A stretch of DNA of 12,411 bases. Source: Planctomycetota bacterium. Its GTDB lineage: Bacteria; Planctomycetota; Phycisphaerae; UBA1845. Where the stretch lies: contig JADFMZ010000051.1 in assembly GCA_022563615.1 (NCBI GenBank), positions 1-12,411 on the forward strand, given 5' to 3'. Shown piece by piece: positions 4,992-11,584 of this stretch. Each line of letters starts with the position of its first letter. Position 1 is the first letter of the stretch. Below the pieces are notes generated by a model. That model did not search any database, was not told the DNA's origin, and saw only the letters and a list, made by a program, of their open reading frames with translations. A program made the position numbers and the translations under genes.

Positions 4992-7499
4992 CACGAGGCC
5001 GTGTTGCTCGGCAAGGGCGGCATGGGCGAGGTGTACCGCGCAGACGACCTGAAGCTGCGGCAACCGGTCGCTTTGAAGTTCCTACCCGCCGCTCTCTCGA
5101 AAGACGCGCGAAGGCTCGAGCGCTTTCACCATGAAGTACGCGTCGCCCGACAGGTTTCTCACCCGAATGTCTGCCGCGTCTACGACATCAACGAAGCCGA
5201 CGGGCAGGCCTTTATCTCCATGGAATACATCGACGGCGAGGATCTTGCGTCGATTCTTCGGCGCATGGGTCGCCCGTCCAAGGACAAGGCCCTGCAGATC
5301 GCCCGACAGCTCTGCGCGGGTCTGGCGGCTGCGCACGACAAGGGCGTGCTGCACCGTGACCTGAAGCCGCAAAACGTAATGATCGACGGGCAGGGTCGCG
5401 TTCGGATTACGGACTTCGGCCTCGCGGGGTTCGTGGATCAGTTCACCGGCGGCGAGATCCGAGCCGGCACGCCGGCGTACATGGCGCCGGAACAACTGGC
5501 CGGCCGAGAGGTCTCGGTCAAGAGCGACATCTATTCGCTCGGGCTTGTCCTGTTTGAATTGTTCACCGGTCAGCGGGCCTTCGAGGGCGCCACGCGCGAA
5601 CGGCTCGATCGCACGCGCAGCAGCCTGCCGACGAGTCTGTCCTCAATCGTCGAGGAGATCGATCCTGCGGTCGAGCGGGTGATTCTGCGATGCCTGGAAA
5701 CGGAGCCGGCCGCCCGACCGTCGTCGGCGCTGGCGGTGGCCGCTGCATTGCCGGGTGGCGACCCGCTCGCGGCGGCGCTGGCCGCCGGTGAAACGCCCGA
5801 TCCCGCCATGGTGGCCGCCGGCGGAGAGGTTGGCGGTCTTCGCCCGGCGATCGCGATTCCCTGTCTGTTGGGCGTCCTCGTCGGCATGGTAGCCGTCGCC
5901 ATGCTCAACGATTCGACGAAGCTCTTCAGACAGGTCTCGCTTCCCAAACCGCCCCAGGTGCTGGCCGACCGGGCAAGCGAGATCGTCAAGAAACTGGGCC
6001 ATACCGATCCGGTGATCGACAGCGCGTTCGGCTTCGCCCGGGATAACGACTATCTGCGATACATCGAGGAAAACGACGACTCACCGGCGCGATGGGAGAA
6101 GCTCGCGAGCAATCGACCACCGGCCATCTACTTCTGGTATCGCCACAGTCCGCGCCAGATGATACCACCCGCCGCGCAATGGAACGTGTCCCTCACTCAG
6201 CCGCCTTTGGACATCTCCGGCATGTCGAGAGTCATCCTCGACCCGGAGGGACGTCTGATCGAGTTGAACGTCGTTCCACCGCAGAAGGACGATTCCGCTG
6301 GAACATCGAAAACGTCCCCGTCTACGGACTGGTCCGCGCTCTTCGCGGAAGCGCAGCTCAACATGGCTGATTTCACGTCGGCCGATCCGACCTGGAACCC
6401 GGCCGCATATTGCGCCGAGCGAGCGGCCTGGGAAGGAAACTACCCGGATCAGCCCCAGGTTGCCCTTCGTGTCGAGGCGGGTGCCTATCGAGGCAAGCCG
6501 ACCTTCTTCAAAATCATCGGTCCCTGGACGAGGGCAATCCGCATGGAAGAAGCTCCGCGGCGTCTCGGACAACAGGCTGCCGGGTACGCGTTTATCTCGC
6601 TTATTCTCCTGATACTCATCGGGAGCGTGATATTCGCATGGCGCAACCTCAAGCTCCGGCGGGGAGATCGGACGGGCGCCTTTCGCTTCAGCTTTGTGGT
6701 GTTCCTTGCGGGGTCGCTTCGCTGGGTTCTCGGGACGCGCCACGTGCTGGACGCGCGCGAGTTTGGCAGGTTCGTCGTCGGAATGGGAATTATGTTGTTT
6801 TTCGCAGGCTGGCTGTGGATCCTCTACATCGCGGTTGAGCCGTACGTGCGTCGCCGCTGGCCGCAGACCCTCATTGCCTGGACGCGATTGCTTGCCGGCC
6901 GGTTGCGTGACCCCCTGGTCGGGCGCGACATTCTTGTCGGGGGATTGTTTGGGATCAGTTTCCAACTGCTCGATCAATTGCAATATCTTGCGCAAGGGTG
7001 GCTAGGACCATACCCCCCCATCCTACAGGGCATCGGCCTGGAAACCCTACTTGGCGGTCGGCATCTGGCGGCAAGCCTGATCAATCCCTTCGCCGTTTTG
7101 TTTGCGCTTCTTAACCTGTTCATTCTCTTCGTGCTGCGCGTCATCCTTCGGAAGCAGTGGCTCGTCGTGCTCGTGTTTTTGCTTATTTTCACAACCCTAA
7201 CGTCTCTTGGCGTTCCGCCCGGGTATCACGGTTCGGCTTTGTTGAGCTATGTAATGTTCGCGGCTCTGGGGCAGGTTGCGGTGCTGGTCGTTTTGATGCG
7301 GTTCGGACTCCTTGCGCTGGTGGCGGCTTTCATGTTTTCTTTTCTGCTTGGGGCGTTTCCGATCACCGTGGACTTCTCCACGTGGTACGCCGGCGGTTCG
7401 TTACTGGCCATGCTGGCTGTTGTGGCCGTCGCGGGCTACGGGTTCCACACCGCCCTCGCGGGTAGGCCCTTGTTCCGAGACGAATTGCTCGAGACGTAA
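4893..7499 (+). CDS. Membrane-anchored Ser/Thr protein kinase with large multi-pass C-terminal region
   Basis: A PknB-type (Hanks) kinase that phosphorylates Ser/Thr on cytoplasmic proteins. Numbering from GTG 4893: glycine loop LGKGGMGEVY (39-48), VALK with Lys62, alpha-C Glu81, HRDLKPQN (154-161), DFG (174-176), GTPAYMAPE (192-200) and SDIYSLGLVLFELFTG (211-226). All catalytic residues are present. A TM helix lies at about 319-337. An extracytoplasmic stretch of about 220 residues follows, with W and P motifs such as IYFWYRHSP and GPWTRAIR. Then come about seven to nine hydrophobic segments from residue 565 to 853, including a charged EPYVRRRWPQTLIAWTRLLAGR block. I recall this C-terminal arrangement from kinases of acidobacteria and planctomycetes. 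The first 36 residues are antisense to the FHA core and not kinase-like, and the usual YRI strand before the loop is missing. No candidate start (4893, 4929, 4932 or 5001) has a good Shine-Dalgarno. Confidence 0.92.
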   Translation: MAVRFRIQFDLKVVTRNLRIDNLKRALVISPDHHEAVLLGKGGMGEVYRADDLKLRQPVALKFLPAALSKDARRLERFHHEVRVARQVSHPNVCRVYDINEADGQAFISMEYIDGEDLASILRRMGRPSKDKALQIARQLCAGLAAAHDKGVLHRDLKPQNVMIDGQGRVRITDFGLAGFVDQFTGGEIRAGTPAYMAPEQLAGREVSVKSDIYSLGLVLFELFTGQRAFEGATRERLDRTRSSLPTSLSSIVEEIDPAVERVILRCLETEPAARPSSALAVAAALPGGDPLAAALAAGETPDPAMVAAGGEVGGLRPAIAIPCLLGVLVGMVAVAMLNDSTKLFRQVSLPKPPQVLADRASEIVKKLGHTDPVIDSAFGFARDNDYLRYIEENDDSPARWEKLASNRPPAIYFWYRHSPRQMIPPAAQWNVSLTQPPLDISGMSRVILDPEGRLIELNVVPPQKDDSAGTSKTSPSTDWSALFAEAQLNMADFTSADPTWNPAAYCAERAAWEGNYPDQPQVALRVEAGAYRGKPTFFKIIGPWTRAIRMEEAPRRLGQQAAGYAFISLILLILIGSVIFAWRNLKLRRGDRTGAFRFSFVVFLAGSLRWVLGTRHVLDAREFGRFVVGMGIMLFFAGWLWILYIAVEPYVRRRWPQTLIAWTRLLAGRLRDPLVGRDILVGGLFGISFQLLDQLQYLAQGWLGPYPPILQGIGLETLLGGRHLAASLINPFAVLFALLNLFILFVLRVILRKQWLVVLVFLLIFTTLTSLGVPPGYHGSALLSYVMFAALGQVAVLVVLMRFGLLALVAAFMFSFLLGAFPITVDFSTWYAGGSLLAMLAVVAVAGYGFHTALAGRPLFRDELLET

Positions 7500-7560
7500 G
7501 AGCGATCCAGAACCAGTTCCCGCCATGGTCACGTGATCTTTTGAAAAAGTGGAAATAGCC

Positions 7561-7844
7561 GTGAACATTCGTTATTATCTAGATAGCGAGACCGGTCGGC
7601 CGCACGTGCAGCTCCACGGCGTTGCATAGCACGAGGCGGAGGAAGTGTTGGCTAGGCCGGGAGAAGACCGTCCGGGTAAAGAGGGATCCCGAGTCGCGAT
7701 CGGGCAGGCCGTTCGGGAAGATATTTGCGCGTGATCTACGTTCCCGATCCTGAGCCCGAAAGTGTATTTGTGATTACAGCCTTTGAGCTGAGAGGAAAGC
7801 CACTGACGGCTTACAAGCGGCGGATGCGCCGGAGGCGAACATGA
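7561..7844 (+). pseudogene. Broken DUF4258-like small protein, first gene of a toxin-antitoxin-like pair
   Basis: From GTG 7561 the frame reads MNIRYYLDSETGRPHVQLHG, then hits TAG at 7627-7629 where relatives, as I recall them, have Glu. It then continues EEVLARPGEDRPGKEGSRVAIGQ in the same frame. Between 7708 and 7715 there are 8 bases where 9 are expected. After this one-base loss the +1-shifted frame gives GRYLRVIYVPDPEPESVF, then VITAFELRGKPLTAYKRRMRRRR, and ends at TGA 7842-7844. The stop overlaps the ATG of the next gene (ATGA). Restored, it would be about 94 aa with the HGV, GEDRPG and VIYVPD motifs I associate with DUF4258-like proteins. Such proteins are often encoded just before a small partner like the next gene. 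Two separate lesions make a single sequencing error an unlikely explanation. Confidence 0.75.
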
Positions 7845-8050
7845 GACAGAGCAAGTTTCCCGAGGGCTGGGACGAGCAGCGGGTCCGTAAGGTTCTGGCC
7901 CACTACGAAGATCAGACCGACGACGAGGGTGTCGCCGAAGACGAATCCGCGTACGAAAATCGAACACAATCACTCGTTGAGGTGCCGGTCGAGTTGGTTC
8001 CAACCGTGCGCGAGCTCCTCGCCAAACACAAGCGTCGAACAGGCTTGTAG
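7841..8050 (+). CDS. Small acidic antitoxin-like protein (69 aa), intact
   Basis: MRQSKFPEGWDEQRVRKVLAHYEDQTDDEGVAEDESAYEN is followed by VEVPVELVPTVRELLAKHKR. The GWDEERVRRVLAHYE / AEDEAAYE / EVPxELVPxVRELIAKH layout is, as I recall, a common small family (bacteria including cyanobacteria and planctomycetes) encoded directly after DUF4258-like genes with ATGA overlap. It is usually left as hypothetical. The acidic middle and the C-terminal helix fit an antitoxin or a partner-binding protein, but no DNA-binding motif is obvious. A purine-rich GGAGGCGAAC precedes the ATG (GGAGG with 5 bases spacing), located inside the end of the broken upstream gene. Whether it is still expressed, or has any job without its partner, is unknown. 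Confidence 0.7.
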   Translation: MRQSKFPEGWDEQRVRKVLAHYEDQTDDEGVAEDESAYENRTQSLVEVPVELVPTVRELLAKHKRRTGL

Positions 8051-8122
8051 CACCGTGCAGCAGCCCAGCGACGCTGAACCACTACACAACCGCCCCGCCC
8101 TACCGTATTGCCCAATCATTTG

Positions 8123-9337
8123 ATGTCTGATCAAGGCGACAACCCGAATCGCTTTGACCGCCGGGAAGCCGCCGGAGCGCTCGGCGATCTGGGCACGTTC
8201 ATTCCGCTGTTGGTGGGGATGGTTCATCAATGCGGTTTGCAGCTCGGGCCGGCGCTCCTGTCAGCCGGCGTGATGAACGTGGTCACCGGTCTTCTGTTTC
8301 GCGTCCCCATGGCGGTCCAGCCGATGAAGGCGATCGCCGCCGTCGCCATCGCCGAGGGGCTCAACGAATCGCAGATCATCGCCGCCGGCCTGTGCACGGG
8401 CGGGGTCATCCTGCTGCTTGGCGTCACCGGGCTGATTAGCTGGGTGAATCGGGTCATCCCCGGTAGCGTCGTGCGCGGCGTGCAATTGGCGTTGGGCTTG
8501 AAGTTGCTGACCCGCGGCTTCAGCATGATCGCAGACACGGGCGTGCTGATCGGATGGGACAGCATCGGTCTGGGTGTGGTCTGCGCGGCGGTGGTCCTAT
8601 TGCTCTACCTCTCCGAGCGCATTCCCGGGGCGCTGGTGGTCTTTGCGATCGGGGTGGTGGCTACGCTGGCGGCTGAACCGGGGCTGATCGCTCATACCCG
8701 GCTCGGCATGGATTGGCATATGCCGGATCTTGGCAAGCTGGCGGATTGGAAGATCGGCCTCTGGCGAGGCGCCCTGCCGCAAATTCCCCTCACGATGCTC
8801 AACTCGGTCATTGCGATCTGTGCGCTGTCGAGGGATCTGCTACCGCAGCGCCCCGTCGATCCACGGCGTGTGGCTGTGTCGGTGGGGCTGATGAACCTGC
8901 TTTGTTGTCCTTTCGGGGCGATGCCGATGTGTCACGGCGCCGGCGGGTTGGCTGCGCAATACCGTTTCGGTGCTCGGACGGGGGGCAGTGTGATCATGCT
9001 CGGGGTTGTGAAAATAGTCTTGGCGATCCTGTTCGGCGGTTCGCTGCTGATCTGGCTGCGTGCGTACCCGCAGTCGGTGCTGGGTGTGTTGCTGCTCTTC
9101 GGCGGGTTGGAGCTGGCTCTGGTCTGTCGCGACCAGAAGACCCGGGCGAACTTTTTTGTCATGCTGGTGACGGCGGGCGCGTGCATGGCGATCCATACAG
9201 CCGTGGGATTTCTGATCGGATGGGTGACGGCAGCCCTGCTGATCGGGAACGTCTTTCACATCGAACCGGCGCCGGGTGGCGCTGTTCACGGTTCCAAGCG
9301 GGCTGATCCCAAAAGCGGACAGCGGATCGATCGCTGA
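8123..9337 (+). CDS. MOT1-type molybdate (or sulfate) transporter
   Basis: A 404-aa integral membrane protein of the MOT1 branch of the SulP/sulfate permease group, likely importing molybdate, with sulfate or another oxyanion as alternative. ATG 8123 is preferred to a TTG at 8108; the Shine-Dalgarno is poor. Family signatures are GALGDLGTFIPLLVGMV near the N-terminus, FRVPMAVQPMKAIAAVAIAEG, and LTMLNSVIAICALSRDL. The second characteristic motif is MPMCHGAGGLAAQYRFGART. About ten to eleven hydrophobic segments cover the length, and no STAS domain follows, as expected for MOT1. There are no molybdopterin or modABC genes nearby to support the substrate, so this rests on the protein alone. The gene starts 72 bases after the antitoxin-like gene, with which it probably has no functional link. 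Confidence 0.92.
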   Translation: MSDQGDNPNRFDRREAAGALGDLGTFIPLLVGMVHQCGLQLGPALLSAGVMNVVTGLLFRVPMAVQPMKAIAAVAIAEGLNESQIIAAGLCTGGVILLLGVTGLISWVNRVIPGSVVRGVQLALGLKLLTRGFSMIADTGVLIGWDSIGLGVVCAAVVLLLYLSERIPGALVVFAIGVVATLAAEPGLIAHTRLGMDWHMPDLGKLADWKIGLWRGALPQIPLTMLNSVIAICALSRDLLPQRPVDPRRVAVSVGLMNLLCCPFGAMPMCHGAGGLAAQYRFGARTGGSVIMLGVVKIVLAILFGGSLLIWLRAYPQSVLGVLLLFGGLELALVCRDQKTRANFFVMLVTAGACMAIHTAVGFLIGWVTAALLIGNVFHIEPAPGGAVHGSKRADPKSGQRIDR

Positions 9338-9408
9338 ATTCCCGGTCCTTTGCGTCAAGGTGATTCCGCGCGCCAGCCGATACCCGTAAGACCCAGAGGG
9401 CGCTCGTC

Positions 9409-9476
9409 CAGGCCGACTCATGGAGGCGTTGTGGTTCCCGTCGGCCTGCCGTGCCCCTGCGTCCCCCGGTCGGGGG
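9409..9476 (+). promoter_or_regulatory. Paired hairpins in the gap before the epimerase gene
   Basis: CAGGCCGAC (9409-9417) and GTCGGCCTG (9440-9448) form a perfect 9-bp stem with a 22-base loop. A second dyad, CCCCCG-GT-CGGGGG (9463-9476), follows 14 bases later and ends 27 bases before the ATG at 9504. Neither has a T-run. They could end transcription of the transporter gene by a factor-dependent route or lie in the leader of the epimerase mRNA. Nothing else is visible in this 166-base gap. Confidence 0.4.
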
Positions 9477-9503
9477 CGTTACTTTCGATGGAGGACGAAA
9501 CGT

Positions 9504-10613
9504 ATGCGTGTGCTGGTCACGGGACATCGCGGCTACCTCGGCTCGGTGCTGACCGGCGTGCTGCGTCATGCGCGGCACGAGGTTATCGGGCTGGATTGTG
9601 ATTGGTATGCCGGCTGTGACTTCGGTCGCGTGCGCGAGGAGGTGCCCTGTTTTGACACCGACCTGCGGGATGTCGAGTCCGTCGATTTGCTGTCATTCGA
9701 CGCGGTCATTCACCTGGCCTCTCTTCCCGACGACGGGGCGGGCACGCTCGACCCCGAGCTGACCGAACAGATCAACTTCGAAGCGACGATGCGCCTAGTG
9801 GCGTGTTGCAAGCAGGCTAAAATATCCCGGTTCCTGTTTGCGTCGTCCTGCGCCGTGTATGGGCGCGGGGGCAACGACCTGCTGGACGAGCAAAGTTTGG
9901 TGGAGCCGATGACGCAATATGCCTCGGCCAAGCTGCGATGTGAGCGGGAGATTGCCCGCCTGGCCGATTCCGGTTTTGCGCCGGTCTTTTTGAGAAACGC
10001 GACGCTCTACGGCGTCTCGCCGAGGATACGATTGGATATTGTGGTGAATGATTTTGTAGGTGCGGCTGTGACCACGGGGCGTATCGCGGTCAAAACCGCG
10101 GGGCAGGCGTGGCGACCACTCCTGCACGTGGAAGATGCGGCCCGCGCTTGCGCCGCCATACTCCGAGCGCCGGACAAAGTCGTTCACAACCAGGTCTTCA
10201 ACGTGGTTCAAAATGATGAAAACCATCGGGTGATCGAAGTTGCCGATGCTGTCGCCGAACTGGTGCCGCACTGCACGCGCACCACGACGTCGAACGTGTT
10301 CGACGACCGCAGCTATCGGGTGGACGGATCGAAACTCGCCCACACCTTCCCGAAGTTTCGTTTCCGCTGGACCCTGCAACGCGGCATTCGCCAGCTTTAT
10401 CACGCGATGCTCGGCGCGGGGTTGACGCCGGGCGACTGGCGTTCCGACCGATATCGACGCTTGCTCCGCCTCCAAAGCCTTCTGGAACGCGGACCGACCG
10501 ACCTCGAACTTCACAAACCATCCATCCATGAATGTTCCAGACCAGCGGAGCCGATACGCGAGCCGTCATCTCCTCGACGTGCCGCCCTGGCCCTGTCTTC
10601 CGAGTCGGCCTGA
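9504..10613 (+). CDS. NAD-dependent epimerase/dehydratase (extended SDR), nucleotide-sugar type
   Basis: The start is ATG 9504, with GGAGG 9 bases upstream, giving 369 aa. The longer frame from 9420 adds 28 residues without homology. Features are a Rossmann GHRGYLG (7-13), an acidic residue Asp31 after strand 2 that favours NAD over NADP, TDLRD (52-56), HLASLPDD (70-77), SSCAVYG (114-120), and the catalytic YxxxK with Tyr139 and Lys143. Further conserved blocks are VFLRNATLYG, WRPLLHVEDAARA and YRVDGSKLAHTFPKFRFRWT. The sequence resembles sugar-nucleotide epimerases and dehydratases used in polysaccharide or glycan synthesis; the exact substrate cannot be read from it. The last 30 or so residues (Ser/Pro/Arg-rich, after LLERGPTDLELH) look like a non-conserved extension. 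The second 97-bp element starts 10 bases past the stop. Confidence 0.9.
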   Translation: MRVLVTGHRGYLGSVLTGVLRHARHEVIGLDCDWYAGCDFGRVREEVPCFDTDLRDVESVDLLSFDAVIHLASLPDDGAGTLDPELTEQINFEATMRLVACCKQAKISRFLFASSCAVYGRGGNDLLDEQSLVEPMTQYASAKLRCEREIARLADSGFAPVFLRNATLYGVSPRIRLDIVVNDFVGAAVTTGRIAVKTAGQAWRPLLHVEDAARACAAILRAPDKVVHNQVFNVVQNDENHRVIEVADAVAELVPHCTRTTTSNVFDDRSYRVDGSKLAHTFPKFRFRWTLQRGIRQLYHAMLGAGLTPGDWRSDRYRRLLRLQSLLERGPTDLELHKPSIHECSRPAEPIREPSSPRRAALALSSESA

Positions 10614-10622
10614 CCGGCCCCC

Positions 10623-10719
10623 GCTAGAGCAAGCTCTATTTTTCTGTAGCGGTCCAACGATCGACTATTCCGGGAGATTCACCCGTAATGGCGATACGCG
10701 ATCAATGGGGACGCTGTAG
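10623..10719 (+). repeat. 97-bp intergenic element, copy B
   Basis: This is the second copy of the element at 1941-2037, in the same orientation. Differences cluster in the middle and right parts. The hairpin CGGTC-CAAC-GATCG (10650-10663) keeps its pairing through a wobble. The T-run after it is broken (ACTATT) whereas copy A has TTTTT. The block AATGGCGATAC is retained (10687-10697). Here the element separates the epimerase gene from queE, so in both places it follows a gene end closely and precedes another gene on the same strand. Confidence 0.75.
10625..10643 (+). terminator. Intrinsic-terminator-like hairpin after the epimerase gene
   Basis: TAGAGC-AA-GCTCTA followed by T5, identical to the one at 1943-1961 and 12 bases past the epimerase stop. 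The stem is short and the loop tight, so strength is uncertain. It is identical in two intergenic copies, which supports a real role in RNA. Confidence 0.5.
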
Positions 10720-10834
10720 ACAAGTGGATTGTCAATACAACCCCGTCTATGGTCATGGCCTGCGGGGCCGACTTTCCAGCCGGTCCGATGTCGGAATGGC
10801 AGGCTCGTCCCCTATGGTTTGGAGGTGTGCGCCC

Positions 10835-11554
10835 GTGCGGATCGCCGAGATTTTCCACAGCATTCAGGGGGAGGGGAAGCTGGCCGGCGTTCCAAGTGTT
10901 TTCATTCGCACCAGCGGCTGCAATCTGCGCTGCTCCTGGTGTGACACTCCCTATACCTCCTGGAAGCCAGAGGGTGAGGAGATGGAGATCGATGGCATAC
11001 TGGACGCGGTGCGGTGCGCCGATCTTGAATCGGCGCAGCACACGGGTTGGAAACACGTTTCCCATGTCGTTCTGACGGGTGGAGAACCGCTGATTGCGCC
11101 GGGTGTTGAAGAGCTGACCCACCGAATCAAGGATGCGGGCTATCATCTGACGATCGAGACGGCGGCCACGGTGTGGAAAGAAGTCGTTTGTGATCTGGCC
11201 AGTTTGAGTCCGAAGCTGAGCAACTCCACACCACGGGATCGCGACGGCGGCCGATGGGCTGAATCGCATGACCAGCATCGCATCAACGTCGATACCCTTC
11301 GCCGGTTCATGGCGATGTCGGAGTACCAGCTCAAGTTCGTTGTGGATGAGGCGCAGGATCTGGAGGAAATCAAGGCGCTGCTCGTACGGATCGGTAAGGT
11401 TGACGCATCCAATGTTCTTCTAATGCCACAGGGTGTCACACAGGCTGAGCTAAACGAACGCAGCCCGTGGGTCGCCGAGCTGTGCAAGCAAGAGGGGTTT
11501 CGATTCTGCCCGCGATTGCAGATCGCCCTTTACGGCAATGTTCGGGGAACGTGA
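10835..11554 (+). CDS. queE: 7-carboxy-7-deazaguanine synthase (radical SAM)
   Basis: QueE converts 6-carboxy-tetrahydropterin to 7-carboxy-7-deazaguanine, the third step of preQ0/queuosine synthesis, using S-adenosylmethionine, a 4Fe-4S cluster and Mg2+. I choose GTG 10835 (239 aa, RIAEIFHSIQGEGK...) because GGAGG lies 9 bases upstream and family homology starts exactly there. The frame is open 49 codons further, to an ATG inside the 97-bp element, but that part is non-homologous. Motifs are FHSIQGEGKLAGVPSVFIRT, the cluster-binding Cx3Cx2C (CNLRCSWC) followed by DTPYTSW, the SAM-binding LTGGEPL, a strand with TIETAAT, LSPKLSNS and a C-terminal LMPQGV. queC, queD and queF are not in the window. 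A gap of about 115 bases separates the 97-bp element from this start; I see no preQ1 riboswitch in it. Confidence 0.94.
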   Translation: MRIAEIFHSIQGEGKLAGVPSVFIRTSGCNLRCSWCDTPYTSWKPEGEEMEIDGILDAVRCADLESAQHTGWKHVSHVVLTGGEPLIAPGVEELTHRIKDAGYHLTIETAATVWKEVVCDLASLSPKLSNSTPRDRDGGRWAESHDQHRINVDTLRRFMAMSEYQLKFVVDEAQDLEEIKALLVRIGKVDASNVLLMPQGVTQAELNERSPWVAELCKQEGFRFCPRLQIALYGNVRGT

Positions 11555-11584
11555 CGCGGGCTTCCAAGAGGGGAAAAAGTCGAG

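Noticed and set aside
6081..6995. Minus-strand open frame of 304 codons under the kinase gene
   Set aside because: It lies wholly antisense to the kinase region, whose motifs are unmistakable on the plus strand. Its product is Arg/Pro-rich with no domain pattern.
7529..7536. TCACGTGA palindrome after the kinase stop as a terminator
   Set aside because: It is a loopless 8-base palindrome and the following T tract is short and interrupted. It may be a protein site but nothing supports this.
8713..9306. Plus-strand open frame of 197 codons inside the transporter gene
   Set aside because: It is a different frame of the same strand; the MOT1 motifs are in the main frame and this one has none.
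10720..10834. preQ1 riboswitch before queE
   Set aside because: I could not find the compact pseudoknot layout with its A-rich tail in the leader; only a weak TTGT/ACAA dyad is seen.
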